From: Diadophis punctatus similis
Taxonomy: Eukaryota; Chordata; Lepidosauria; Squamata; Dipsadidae
NCBI GenBank assembly: GCA_023053685.1
Contig: JALIGW010000026.1
Span: 5,483,684 to 5,547,683, forward strand
Length of the DNA stretch: 64,000 nt
Direction: 5' to 3'
The notes beneath the pieces are model-generated. The model saw nothing but the letters and a program-made list of their open reading frames with translations. It was not told the origin of the DNA and made no database searches. Position 1 is the stretch's first letter, and every line of letters starts with the position of its first letter. Of the stretch, positions 21,515-32,236 are shown piece after piece. The position numbers and the translations under genes were made by a program.

Positions 21515-21762
21515 ACCGAGGTGGCGCAGCGGTTAGAGGCAGGTACTGCAGGCCACTTTAGCTGACTGTGATCCGCAGGTCAGCGGTTCAAATCTCACAG
21601 GCTCAAGGTTGACTCAGCCTTCCATCCTTCCGAGGTGGGTAAAAGGAGGACCCAGATTGTTGGGGGCAATGTAAATATAAATTGCTTAATGGTATAAACC
21701 GCTGAGAGAGAGCTTGCACTGTGAGGCGGTATATAAATGTCACTAAATAAATAAATAAATAA
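21515..21762 (+). mobile_element. tRNA-derived SINE, (AAAT)-tailed subfamily
   Basis: Head ACCGAGGTGGCGCAGCGG, B-box-like AGCGGTTCAAATCTCAC, and tail TATATAAATGTCACTAAATA followed by AAATA repeats. Confidence 0.9.
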
Positions 21763-21871
21763 ACCCAGCCGTGCAAACCCCAATTTATGGCTTAGCAAGT
21801 TGGCTGATCCTAACCAGCTCCTTGCTATCTGGTCATGCCGGTTGTGACTTCCAGAATCGGAACCCCCAAAT

Positions 21872-22296
21872 CAGGGGTGGGCTTCAAAAATTTTAGCAAG
21901 GGGTTTTCTGCCTGGTTGCTTGATGGGCGTGGCCATGGTGGGTGTGGCCTAGTCGGCCTCCTGCACCATAGCCGGGTGGTGGTGGTGCATTTTTGCTTTC
22001 CTTGAGCCTCCAGGAGGGCAAAAACAGCCTCCCCAGGCTCCGGAGGCCCTCTGAAGGCCGGAAACGGGCCCGTTTCCAGCCTTCCCGAACTTCTGGTAGG
22101 CCCTTTTTTTGCCCTCCCCAAGCCTCCGCGCGCGTCCTGCACTTACCTGCATCCAAAACGGGCCGCATGGGGACTCCTGGGAGGGGCGGGGTGGGCGGGG
22201 CCAGCCAGGAGTGAGATTTGGGGGTTGTCCGAACTGCACAGAATCTTAGCTAGAGGTTCTCCCAAACCCCTGAGAACCCTCAGCAGCCCACCCCTG
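21872..22296. mobile_element. Non-autonomous hAT-like element, GTGGGCTTCAAAAT family, copy 2
   Basis: The termini are CAGGGGTGGGCTTC and CAGCCCACCCCTG. The perfect 8-bp target duplication is CCCCAAAT (21864-21871 and 22297-22304). Confidence 0.92.
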
Positions 22297-22392
22297 CCCC
22301 AAATAATGCAATGAATACCCCAAAAGTTTGGGGATTACCGTGCTTATTTGAATCAATCGGTTGCTTTTTTTCCATTTCCCAAGAGTGATTTA

Positions 22393-22820
22393 ACAGAATA
22401 GCAGAGTTGGAAAGGACCTTGGAGGTCTTCTAGTCCAACCCCCTGCAGAAAATCCTATCAGGAGACATTTTCTGACAGTGAGAACAATCAACTAAAGGAA
22501 CAGAAGTTGCCTTCAGAAGTTGTGGGAGCTTCATCACTGGAAGCTTTCAAGAAGAGGCTGGACTGCCCTCTGTCAGAAATGGTGTAGGGTCTCCTGCTTG
22601 GCCGGGGGGGGGGGGTTGGACTAGATGACCTCCAAGGTCCCTTCCAACTCTGTTATTATTCTATTATTCAGAAGTTGTGGGAGCTTCATCCCTGGAAGCT
22701 TTCAAGAAGAGACTGGACTGCCATCTGTCAGAAATGGTGTAGGCAGGGTCTCCTGCTTGGCCGGGGGGGAGGTTGGACTAGATGACCTACAAGGTCCCTT
22801 CCAACACTGTTAATCTGTTA
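22393..22820. mobile_element. CR1 3' ends: one minus, two tandem plus copies
   Basis: A minus-strand tail at 22393-22450 is followed by + strand copies of about 150 bp, each starting GAAGTTGTGGGAGCTTCATC (22517, 22671) and ending in TTCCAAC..TGTTA. Confidence 0.8.
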
Positions 22821-23458
22821 TATCTGACAAATGGTGGTCCAATTTCTTTCGTCGTTGTCGTCAAATTGTGATGAAATCTCGAGGTTTGAGCAGCCGTAGC
22901 TAGGAATACCGAAATGGAAAATGGACGAAGAGTAGTTGAGCTTTCTTGCCTTAACTATGCTGTCTAGGTTGGGGCATCTCAGCATCCAAGACATTGGAAG
23001 GACATCTGTGAGCATTGCCAAGTCGCAACTCTTGCGTTGACTCTTCCTAGCTTCAAAGACCCTGTTTGGAAGGCTTTTTTTTAAACCCTCCACCCCCTTC
23101 TGCCTTCGTTCAAATGTTTTCTCTTACAAAGGGCAGGGGTGGGGATTTCTTTTTTGTCCCACCCTGCGAGATGGATTCTCCCAGCCTTCCCTTCTGGACT
23201 CAGCCCGGCGCCCTCCCTTTTGCTACCGTCGGGAAGGAGCCAATTATGGATTTTCTGCTCGTACGTAGCCGCCTTTTCAAGAAAGCCACGAGAACAAGAC
23301 CGTTTCTAAAAAGGATGCTTCAGTTCTTTCTTAGCCTGCTAGTTTTGGCTGGGCTCCACTTCAGACGTCTGCTTTTGAGGCCAACGGCGACACCATGAAT
23401 TCATGGAGGTTGGCTAAGATTCTCTACCGGTCAAGGGGACTAGGTTGATATTCTCGGC
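22821..23458. other. Intron 1, no feature recognised
   Basis: Unique-looking DNA without convincing coding content. Confidence 0.3.
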
Positions 23459-23775
23459 CAGGGGTGTTAAAGTCAAGTCCCGCAGGCCGGATCCAGCCTG
23501 CGGGGTGGTTAGATCTGGCCCATGGGACCATCCTGGAAATAGCAAACGACCGGCCCGCGGTGCCTCTGCCAGCAAAAATGGAACTCGGGAGGGCTGGGCT
23601 CCATTTTCGCTGGCAGAGGGCTGCAGGAGAATCCCCCCCCAGCCCTTCCCGGGCCACCACAGGTGCCCGACACGAGTGATGTCAAGTTGACCACGCCCAC
23701 CCTGGCCTTGCCCATCTGCCCGCCCCCCTCTGAGGTCAACCACAACCCTCAATGAAATCAAGTTTGACACCCCTG
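23459..23775. mobile_element. Non-autonomous hAT-like element (GGCCCGCGGTGCCTC family)
   Basis: The termini are CAGGGGTGTTAAAGTCAAG and AGTTTGACACCCCTG. Flanks TTCTCGGC (23451-23458) and TTCTAGGC (23776-23783) form an 8-bp duplication with one mismatch. It shares its interior with the element at 53254. Confidence 0.88.
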
Positions 23776-23783
23776 TTCTAGGC

Positions 23784-24165
23784 CAGTGATGGCTAACCTA
23801 ATGATTTTTTTTATTTAAATTGGATTTTTTATTTTAATTTTTATCAAATTTATTTTAATAAAATGCTTTTGGAGTAAAACTCTATTTAAAGAGAGTTTTC
23901 TGTTTAAGACTCATTCATTTAGTCTATTCAGCATGAAAGGGAGCTGAGTTATGTAGCATGAGGCTGTATATTTTGCAATATTGGGACTGTCGGTGAGTCA
24001 ACAGCGGGTCAGAGGAGGAGCCGCTGCGGGACAAGAGACGGCAGTTGCTCTTTAAAAATTATGATTTAACTCGAGTTGATTTAAATCAAGCCTTTTTACT
24101 AGTGATTGAAATGGTGATTTCAATCACGATTTCAATCGACTTGATTTAAATCAAATCCACCCGGT
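23784..24165. repeat. AT-rich palindromic element-like sequence
   Basis: It starts CAGTGATGGCTAACC (a hAT-like end). Palindromic TTGATTTAAATCAA motifs lie near 24078 and 24140, and it ends at AAATCAAATCCACCC. The boundaries are not secure. Confidence 0.45.
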
Positions 24166-24407
24166 TGGAGATGCTGAAACTCCTAGAAATAAATGGAGAC
24201 CGAGAAGATATCCATGTATGATTCAGTTGGGTTCTTGGTGACACGTTGCTAAATTTGACATTTAGCGAGGAGGGCTATTTCTAGGAAAATATTTTTCTCA
24301 GGAAAGTGAGAAGCAAATAGCAGCAGCCAGCTACATTTTTCTCCCTAAGGCAGTCACTTTATTTCTGCCTCAGTTTAAGACATGAATGCAGCCTCTATGG
24401 TCTAGCA

Positions 24408-24931
24408 CAGTGATGGTTAACCTTTTCCGGACCGAGTGCCCAAAGTGCGCATGCGCGTACGTGAATGCACATGTGCATGCCCAAACCCCCAAAATACAAT
24501 GCATGTGCGGCCCCCACGCATGTGCCTTTTTCCCTGTGCATGCGCGTGCGGCCCCCTCATGCGCTCCGCCACCCTGCGCATGTGCATGCGTCCCCTCTGC
24601 GCGTGCCCAACCTCCCAAAATGCGCATGCAGCCCCCATGCATGTGCCCTCTCCCTGCGCATGCATGTGCAGTCCCCCCACATGCCCCCTGCCCCCCAGCG
24701 CATGTGCACGCGGATGCCCTGAACACACCCTGCCCCCGTGCATGCACGCATGGGGCCCCCCACATGCCCCCCGCCCCCTGTGCATGCGAGGCAGAGACCC
24801 GATGACCAGCTGGCCAGCGGGAGGCGTGTGCGCATGTGCGGCGGAGCTGAATTGGGGCAACAGCTTGTGTGCCCACAGAGAGGGCACTGTGTGCCACCTG
24901 TGGCATGTGTGCCATAGGTTCGCCATCATGG
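24408..24931. mobile_element. Non-autonomous hAT-like element with CG-rich alternating interior
   Basis: The termini are CAGTGATGGTTAACC and GGTTCGCCATCATGG. The flanks are GTCTAGCA (24400-24407) and GTCTAGCC (24932-24939). The interior is dominated by GCATGTGC/GCGCATGCG-like alternating purine-pyrimidine DNA. It is the same family as 1407-1928. Confidence 0.88.
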
Positions 24932-25109
24932 GTCTAGCCCAATGGATAAATTTGGGCTTCAGAGCCACCATGGTTCTTTCAACAAATTATTGTTAAAGCC
25001 AACCATGGCTCAACTGGTGGCAATCCTGATTCTGAACCGGTGGCAGCCTTCATTATCTTGTTCGAACATGCCAACTTCTCGATCATCATTGGAAGCATTT
25101 CCATACTCC

Positions 25110-25505
25110 TGCATGCAGCTTTCTAGAGAGGAAGAACGGTTGCAGGAACTGGGTATGTCTAGTTTAATGAAAAGAAGGACTAGGGGTGACATGATAGCAG
25201 TGTTCCAGTATCTCAGGGGTTGCCACAAAGAAGAGGGAGTCAAACTATTCTCCAAAGCACCTGAGGGCAGGACAAGAAGCAATGGGTGGAAACTAATCAA
25301 GGAGAGAAGCAACTTAAAACTAAGGAAATATTTCTTGACAGTTAGAACAATTAACCAGTGGAACAGCTTCCCTCCAGAAGTTGTGAATGCTCCAACACTG
25401 GAAGTTTTTAAGAAGATGTTGGATAACCATTTGTCTGAAGTGGTGTAGGGTTTCCTGCCTAAGCAGGGGGTTGGACTAGAAGACCTCCAGGGTCCCTTCC
25501 AGTTC

Positions 25506-25510
<5 letters not shown>
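25110..25510 (+). mobile_element. CR1 ORF2 C-terminal remnant and 3' end
   Basis: An open + strand frame to TAG at 25446 reads [32 protein letters not shown] and [15 protein letters not shown], the CR1 ORF2 C-terminus after the reverse transcriptase. It is followed by the CR1 3' end and then (GTT)n. Confidence 0.9.
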
Positions 25511-25554
<44 letters not shown>

Positions 25555-25679
25555 CTTCTTCTTCTTCTTCTTCTTCTTCTTCTTCTTCTTCTTCTTCTTC
25601 TTCTTCTTCTTCTTCTTCTTCTTCTTCTTCTTCTTCTTCTTCTTCTTCTTCTTCTTCTTCTTCTTCTTCTTCTTCTTCT
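25505..25679. repeat. (GTT)n then (CTT)n microsatellite at a CR1 3' end
   Basis: About 50 bp of GTT then about 125 bp of CTT, directly abutting the CR1 terminus TTCCAGTTCTGTTG. Confidence 0.97.
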
Positions 25680-25894
25680 GATTATGATATTGGTGACTTC
25701 TCTGCACAGGGAAGGAAGAGACAAGCCATCTGTGTGATGTTGTGATGTCTTCATACTTTTACTTTGTAGAGAGCCAGGCTTGCTAGCTTGCCCAAATCTA
25801 TGATTAGCGGGCAAAGCTCATGTTCCCTCCGTTGCTTGAAAAGACACATAGGCAGCGCATAGAAGGAGATTCTTTTCACTGCTTAAAGTTGCTG

Positions 25895-26265
25895 GATGCT
25901 TCAGGAATTTGGTATCTCTACTGAAAAGAAGGACTACGGATGACATGGTATCAATCTTCCAATATCTCAGGGGCTGCCACAAAGAAGAGGGAGTCAAGCT
26001 ATTCTCCAAAGCCCCTGAGGGTAGAACAAGAAGCAATGGATGAAAACTAATCAAGGAGAGAAGCAACCTAGAAATAAGGCGAAATTTCCTGACACTGAGA
26101 ACAATTAACCAGTGGAACAGCTTGCCACCAGACGTTGTGGGTGCTCCATCACTGGAGGTTTTCAAGACAAGATTGGACAGCCATTGGTCCAGAATGGTAT
26201 AAGGTCTCAAACAGGAGCAGGAGGTTGGACTCCTCCAAGGTGCCTTTAAAACTCTCTTATTCTGT
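25895..26265 (+). mobile_element. CR1 ORF2 C-terminus and 3' end, degraded
   Basis: It is homologous to 25110-25510 ([19 protein letters not shown]) but carries an in-frame stop (ATGGATGA) after that motif. Confidence 0.85.
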
Positions 26266-26448
26266 TTCCTGACTTGGTCATGTGGAAGCCATTTCTACTT
26301 GCTGTTGGCGACCCAGGGACAGAAGCTAGAATGAGAGATTTGGGAAAATCACACCCAGCTAAAAGAATGGGAGACCTCCAATGGAATTCTAACTTTCCCC
26401 CTGTTTCTTGGGAGTAGCTGGTGCATTGGATGGGTGAGCAGAGCATTT

Positions 26449-26720
26449 TGCTGTATTTTTTGGAATATAAGACGCACCTTTTCCCCCCTAAAAGTGGCTG
26501 GAAATTTGGGTGCGTCTTATACTCCGAATGTAGCTTTTTCCGAAGCTTTTTTTTCCCAGCCCTAACGAGGTGGTAACGATCTTCCCGGCTTGCAGGATTT
26601 TTTCATTGCTCATTTCATCCCTCCAAAGAAGTGTTTTTCCAGCCCTAAGTCTTTGCAGGCTTGTTTTCATTCCTACTCCCTCCGAAGAAGATTTTTTTCA
26701 GCCCTAACCAGGGGATAAAA
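26449..26720. mobile_element. MITE-like element with TATAAGACGCACC hairpin
   Basis: ATATAAGACGCACC at 26464 pairs with GGTGCGTCTTATACTCC at 26510. The same start and interior (TCCCAGCCCTAACGAGG) recur at 44005-44130. Confidence 0.6.
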
Positions 26721-27025
26721 TAATGTGCTGAAGCTGACCAGACTAAGGACGCTAGCCAGATGAATTCCTGGTAGGTAGTTTCGTAAGATATCAAGACCTA
26801 ATTGCTCTTCTTTGCTTTAAGACGTTTTGAACTGATACCAGCTGTTAATGATGACTAATTAGCAGCTGGTTGCTTGCAAGAAAAGACTGCTTGTGGATTG
26901 GTGTGTGCATATCCACTACTAAGACAGTTATTAGTAGTGGTTATTGGATTAAATAAGTTCGTACAAACTGTGTGCTACATTCTTAGCTGGGGCAGAACAG
27001 TTGCTTCTCTCCTTGGTCAGTTTCC

Positions 27026-27145
27026 AAGAGCAGAGTTGGAAGGGACCTTGGAGGTCTTCTAGTCCAGCCCTCTGCTCATCTGGTGCTTTGGAGAGAATAG
27101 GTGAACCCCCGTCTTCTTTCTGGCAGCCTAAATATTGGAACACAG
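27026..27145 (-). mobile_element. CR1 3'-end fragment, internally deleted
   Basis: The CR1 terminus GCAGAGTTGGAAGGGACC is joined directly to the GGTGCTTTGGAGA region, missing the intervening segment. Confidence 0.75.
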
Positions 27146-27497
27146 CTATCTATGTCACTGTTCCTTCTTTTCATTCAGTGCCGCCTGACACCCAGCAACT
27201 GTGGACGGTTTACAAACTGTTAAAAGGCCTTTTAAAAACAAGTCACAATATCCAAAGAAGCCCAAAGGAAAACAACGCAACGGAACAGAGAGGGCCAAGA
27301 AAACAAACCCAGGAACCAGGAACAGGAAGAAAAGGGACCTTTTTAATTGTTCTCGCAAATGATCTGGGCGCAGAGCCAAGCAGTCAGAGCCTTTCAAAAG
27401 ACCAGTAGGGGCTGTTTAGATCTGGGGGTGGGGAGCCGCCTCCTTCCAGCAGCTGCTGCAGGGAAGGCTCACTTCCAGGCTCCCAATTGATGATAAC
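27146..27497. other. Intron 1, no feature recognised
   Basis: Unique-looking DNA. Confidence 0.3.
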
Positions 27498-27904
27498 CAG
27501 AGGTGGTCTTGAAAGTTTTTAGCAAGGGGGTCTCTGCCCAGTTTCTGGGTGGGTGTGGCCATGGTGGGTGTGGCCTAGTCTGCCTCCTGCACCATGGGGG
27601 GCATTTTTGCCCTCCCCGGGCTCCGGAGGCTTTCTTCGGGGCTCCGGAGGCTTTCTTCGAGCCTCCGGGAGGGTGAAAACAGCCTCCCCAGCCTCCGGAC
27701 GCCCTGTTCTTTCTGAACTTCCAGTAGGCCTGTTTTTCGCTCTCCCAAGCCTCCGCGCGCACCCTGCACTTACCTGCATCCAAAACGGGCTGTGTGGGGA
27801 CTCCTGAGAGGGAGGGGCCAGCCAGGAGTGGGAAATTGGGGGTTCTCTGAACTGCACAGAATCTTAGCTAGAGGTTCTCCCGAACCCCGAGCAGCCTACC
27901 CCTG
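27498..27904. mobile_element. Non-autonomous hAT-like element, GTGGGCTTCAAAAT family, copy 3
   Basis: The termini are CAGAGGTGGTCTTG and GCAGCCTACCCCTG. The flanks are ATGATAAC (27490-27497) and ATTATAAC (27905-27912). A duplicated GGGCTCCGGAGGCTTTCTTC block is internal. Confidence 0.87.
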
Positions 27905-27914
27905 ATTATAACCA

Positions 27915-28110
27915 AATAACGGAGTTGGAAGGGACCTTGGAGGTCTTCTAATCCAACCCCCTGCACGAGACTCCACACCATTTCAAACAAATGGCTGTCC
28001 AGTCTCTTCTTTAAAAAAAACTTAAAAGTGTTGGAGCACCCACAACCTCTGGAAGCAAGATGTTCCACTGGTTAATTGTTCTCACTGTCGGGAAATTTCT
28101 CCGTTGGTGG
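27915..28110 (-). mobile_element. CR1 3'-end fragment
   Basis: The minus-strand CR1 terminus (CGGAGTTGGAAGGGACCTTG), extending to GTCGGGAAATTTCTCC. Confidence 0.8.
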
Positions 28111-28384
28111 ATCCTGGAACACACCAAGCGTGCCAGATCGAACCAGTGGGGCAGATACGATAGGAGGCCGGCGACACAGCTGCACCACACTGGAGTCGGC
28201 TGCGTGAATGATATCAAGACCTGTTTGAATTGCAGCTATCAGAGATAATTCTTAAGTGCTTTGGCTAAGCCAGGGCATTCTTTTCCCACAGATCTCCATC
28301 AAGGGTGGCTCTGTTCCATGACTGCACCAACCGAACGCTTGGCGTTCATTGTGTATTGCACAATTTATTCCTGCACAGAGCGCT

Positions 28385-28980
28385 CTCTCGCAACCCCACC
28401 CTCCTTCTCTCTCTCTCCCTCCCTCCCTTCCCCTCTCTCTGCCTCTCTCCCTCCTTTCCTCTCTCTCTGCCTTCCTCTCTCTCCTTTCCTTTCTCCCTCT
28501 CTCTCCCTCCCTCTTCCTCTCTCTTTTTCTCTCTCATTCCCCATTTCCCTCCTTCTCCCTCCCTTCCTCTCTCTCCCCCTCCCCCTCTCTTTCTCTCTCT
28601 CCCTTCTTTCCTCTCTCTTCCTCCCTCTCTCTCTCTTTTTCTTTCTCTCTCCCCCTCCTTTCCTCTCCCTTCCTCCTTTCCTCTCTCCCTCCCTCTCCTT
28701 CCCTCTCTCTCCTTCCCTCTCTCCCTCTCTCTCTCCTTCCCTCCCTTCCTTCCTCCCTCCCTCCCTCTCTCCCCTCTTTCTCTCTTTCTCTTTCTCTCTC
28801 TCCCTCCCTCCTTTCCTCTCTCCCTCCCTCTCTCCTTCCCTCCCTCTCTCCCACCCTCCCTCTCTCTCTCCTTCCCTCTCTCTTCCTCCTTTCCTCTCTC
28901 CCTCACTCTTTCTCTGTACCTCCCTCTCTCTCCCTCTCTCCCTCTCCCTCCTCCCTCTCTCTGTCTCTCCTGCCCCTCCC
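28385..28980. repeat. Long pyrimidine-strand tract (CT-rich, about 590 bp)
   Basis: The + strand is nearly all C and T (CTCTCC, CCTCCC, CTTTCC mixtures), so every frame is open. A purine complement of this length can form triplex (H-DNA). Confidence 0.95.
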
Positions 28981-29059
28981 ATAATGGAGCTTCTGAAACA
29001 CATAGGAACAGGGATCAGGTTATTTGCAGGGGTAGAAATGATCTTTGTGGGAAGGGGCT

Positions 29060-29187
29060 TCAAAAAATGCGGATGCTGCAATGGTCCTAAGTTGAAAAAC
29101 CCATTCTGACGGCCCTCTTCTTCCACTGCCATTGTAACTTCAATCAGTCACTAAACGAATGGCTGTAAGTCAAGGACTACCTGTATG
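29060..29187. mobile_element. TIR DNA transposon 3' fragment (GGTAGTCCT family)
   Basis: GGATGCTGCAATGG through AAGTCAAGGACTACCTGTAT. Confidence 0.7.
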
Positions 29188-29893
29188 GCCTTACTGCTGG
29201 GTTCTTCTCAAGCTAGGAAGCAGTGGAACCTGTCTTAGAAGGAGGAATCGGAGAGAGGAACCTGCTTCAACTCCGCAGGCGACTTGAAGGGCTGGGCGTT
29301 TCCTTACATTTGTGTTTGGGTGGCTGCTGAATGCATCCGAAAACATTGCGGTGTTTGCAACGCAAATTTAGGGAAGACACGCCACCGTCCGGGGTGGCTC
29401 TGCAGCTTTGGAGGGCCATGCATTTCCCCACCCCTGTCCCAAACATCAGATGAAGCTGGAGAGGAAGGTCTAATTGTCGGGCCGGGTGTGTGTGTAATTT
29501 TTCAGGCTGCTCTGTGAGTCTTGCAGCCTGCTCGGAGGAAATATCCTGACAAATCTTGTTTGGCAGGAAATGCCAAACATTCCAGCATGTTCGTTAGCCC
29601 AATTTTTTGACAAACATGGGCAGCCTCGAAAAGCTTGGATAGATATGAAGACCACGAGCTGAAGACCATGAGCGGAATGTCGGCTAACAAAAACATCAGC
29701 CCCCGAGTCTTGGGACAATCGAGGAGGCTTGCTTCTTTTTGCACAATGGCCGGCAATTTGGATAGCTGGCTTTATTTTAGTTCAGTGTGCGAGACCAGAC
29801 CTTCCTGGCCTCCATATCATAATTTGCAAATTATACAAATGGGTGAAAGCCCAGGCCTGTGGCTGCACGTGGTCTCCGAAAGTATATATATAG
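29188..29893. other. Intron 1, no feature recognised
   Basis: Apparently unique; no exon seen. Confidence 0.3.
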
Positions 29894-30039
29894 CAGGGAT
29901 GGCCAAACTATGGTTCTTTGAGGACCTGTGGACTTCAACTCCCAGAATTCCTGAGCTAGCCATGCATGCGTGGCTGGCTCAGGAATTCTGGAAGTTGAAG
30001 TCCACAGGTCCTCAAAGAACCATAGTTTGGCCACCCCTG
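29894..30039. mobile_element. Foldback MITE-like element, nearly full hairpin
   Basis: From CAGGGATGGCCAAACTATGG to ACCATAGTTTGGCCACCCCTG, with arms complementary over about 65 bp around a short GCATGCATGC-like centre. Contains CTGTGGACTTCAACTCCCAG. I found no clear target duplication. Confidence 0.85.
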
Positions 30040-30075
30040 TAGAGTGTAGCCTTTGTAATAAAGTCAAAAGCAAGC

Positions 30076-30372
30076 GCTGCCACAAAGAAGAGGGGGGTCA
30101 ACCTATTCTCCAGAGCACCTGAAGGCAGGAGAAGAAGCAATGGATGGAAACTCATCAAGGAGAGAAGCAACCTGGAATTAAGGAGAAATTTCCTGACAGT
30201 GAGAGCAATGAACCAGTGGAACAGCTTGCCTCCAGAAGTTGTGGTTGTGCTCCATCACTGGAGGTTTTCAAGAAGAGACTGGACAGCCATTTGTCTGATA
30301 TGGCATAGGGTCTCCTGCATGAGCAGAGGGTTGGACTAGAAGACCTCTAAGGTCTCTTCCAACTCTGTGATT
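30076..30372 (+). mobile_element. CR1 ORF2 C-terminus and 3' end
   Basis: Begins CGCTGCCACAAAGAAGAGGG and runs to the GTTGGACTAGAAGACCTC 3' end; + strand. Confidence 0.85.
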
Positions 30373-30805
30373 CCTTTTGCCTTCTTGAAACAACAGCTTC
30401 CATCCTGCTGAGCCAAGAGTCAAAAGTTGGTAGGATCCCAATGATGTTCTGGAATCCACCTACATCATTAATAAATTAGCTGTGCTTAATGAGATCTCCA
30501 TCATAAATCCGAGCTGTGGGGAAGCTCCATCCAAGAACTCTACAACGAAAAGAAACTTTCTTATCTCAGGAGATCTTTTCGATTGGGTCCTTTGTCCATG
30601 TCTCCATGGAGCATTTGACTTTATTTTTGGTCCAAGTCATCAATGAGCATTTTCAGGTTGACCCATCAGTGTGTTGAAACGGGAAAGGGGTCTTCTACCG
30701 AATTGGACCAATGGTTATCTAGCTTAATTTTGCTAACCCTGACAGTCAACATCCACTATTTTCAGTGAAGACAAGCCAAGTTGATGAAAAGCATGGAGAC
30801 GGGAT
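30373..30805. other. Intron 1, no feature recognised
   Basis: Unique-looking DNA before an (AAT)n(AAC)n tract at 30806-30856. Confidence 0.3.
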
Positions 30806-30823
30806 GTTAATAATAATAATAAT

Positions 30824-30855
<32 letters not shown>

Positions 30856-30857
<2 letters not shown>

Positions 30858-31560
30858 GAGTTGGAAGGGACCTTGGAGGTCTTCTAGTCCAACCCCCTGC
30901 CTAGGCAGGAAACCCTACACAACTTCAGACAAATGGTTATCCAACATCTTCTTAAAAACTTCCATTGTTGGAGCATTCACAACTTCTGGAGGCAAGTTGT
31001 TCCACGGATTAATTGTTCTAACTGTCAGGAAATTTCTCCTTAGTTCTAAGTTGCTTCTCTCCTTGTTTAGTTTCCACCCATTGCTTCTTGTTCTACCCTC
31101 AGGTGCTTTGGAGAATAGTTTGACTCCCTCTTCTTTGTGGCAACCCCTGAGATTTTGGAACACTGCTATCATGTCTCGCCTAGTCCTTCTTTTCATTAAA
31201 CTAGACATACTCAATTCCTCCAACCGTTCTTCATATGTTTTAGCCTCCAGTCCCCTAATCATCTTTGTTGCTCTTCTCTGCACTCTTTCTAGAGTCTCAA
31301 CATCCTTTTTGCATCGTGGCGACCAAAACTGAATGCAGTATTCCAAGTGTGGCCTTACCAAGGCATTATAAAGTGGTATTAACACTTCATGTGATCTTGA
31401 TTCTATCCCTCTGTTAATGCATCCTAGAATTGTATTGGCTTTTTTGGCAGCTGCTGCACACGGCTGGCTCGTATTTAAATGGTTGTCCACTAGGACTCCA
31501 AGATCCCTCTCACAGTTACTACTGTTGAGCAAGGTACCACATATACTGTACCTGTGCATT
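30856..31560 (-). mobile_element. CR1 LINE 3' part with a long open ORF2 remnant
   Basis: Minus strand. An open frame from 31580 down to 30915 encodes about 221 aa of the CR1 ORF2 C-terminus without a stop: [62 protein letters not shown]. It follows the RT catalytic core, which is absent, so the copy is not autonomous. The 3' end abuts (AAC)n. The long open frame suggests a young insertion. Confidence 0.92.
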
Positions 31561-31595
31561 ATATGTGGTACCTTGCTCAACAGTAGTAACTGTGA
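31510..31595. repeat. Perfect 36-bp inverted repeat at the CR1 5' junction
   Basis: The arms are 31510-31545 and 31560-31595 with a 14-nt loop. The left arm is CR1 sequence; the right arm is its exact inverted copy placed just beyond the element's truncated 5' end. Confidence 0.95.
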
Positions 31596-32012
31596 TATGT
31601 TCCCAAACTGTTTTCCTGGTGAGCATTATTCATAGATGGAATATTCACCAAAGTCTCCAACTGCAGGAATTGGAAGCATTGTTTCTGAAAGTTTGTTGCT
31701 GGGTTGGTTATCTCCTGGGAGATCTTGACCAGGGTTTGAGAAAGGATGGAGAAATCCGAAGGCACCTAGGACACTGGACAATTAATACTCTCGGTGACTC
31801 ATAAAAGGTGCGGCCGAGAGGTGGAAGAGAGGATGGGCTGACCACACACCTGTCAAACAGGTTGTTTTGGGTGTCTACCTGGTCCACAGTTTCATCCATT
31901 GCCCTGGGGCAGATGGGAAGTGCTTGGTTTTTTCCCTTCAGAAATAACATCCTGGGTAGCGCTGACAAGCAAAGTTTGGATATTTAACTTCAGAGTAATA
32001 AGAATAATCTTA
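31596..32012. other. Intron 1, no feature recognised
   Basis: Unique-looking DNA. Confidence 0.3.
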
Positions 32013-32236
32013 AGAGCCGTGGTGGCGCAGTGGTCAGAATGGAGTATTGCAGCCTAATTCTGCCGACTGCCGACAGTTTGATTCTCACCGGCTCAAGGTT
32101 GAATCAGCCTTTCGTCCTTCCGAGGTGCGTAAAATGAGGACCCAGATTGTTGGGGGCAATATACTGACTCTGTAAACCGCTTAGAGAGGGCTGTAAAAGC
32201 AATGTGAAGCAGTATATAAGTCTAAGGGCTAAGTGC
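32013..32236 (+). mobile_element. tRNA-derived SINE
   Basis: Head GAGCCGTGGTGGCGCAGTGG; tail TATATAAGTCTAAGGGCTAA followed by CCTT/CCCT repeats. Confidence 0.9.

Noticed and set aside
24386..24996. Overlapping frames of 140-186 aa on both strands
   Set aside because: They lie in the alternating GC-rich interior of a hAT-like element and have no splice or start context.
25459..25814. Poly-Lys/Asn and poly-Arg/Thr frames
   Set aside because: They are readings of (GTT)n(CTT)n at a CR1 3' end.
28261..29132. Long open frames (over 200 aa) on both strands
   Set aside because: Low-complexity CT-rich DNA is open in most frames; composition is Ser/Leu/Pro or Glu/Arg/Gly only.
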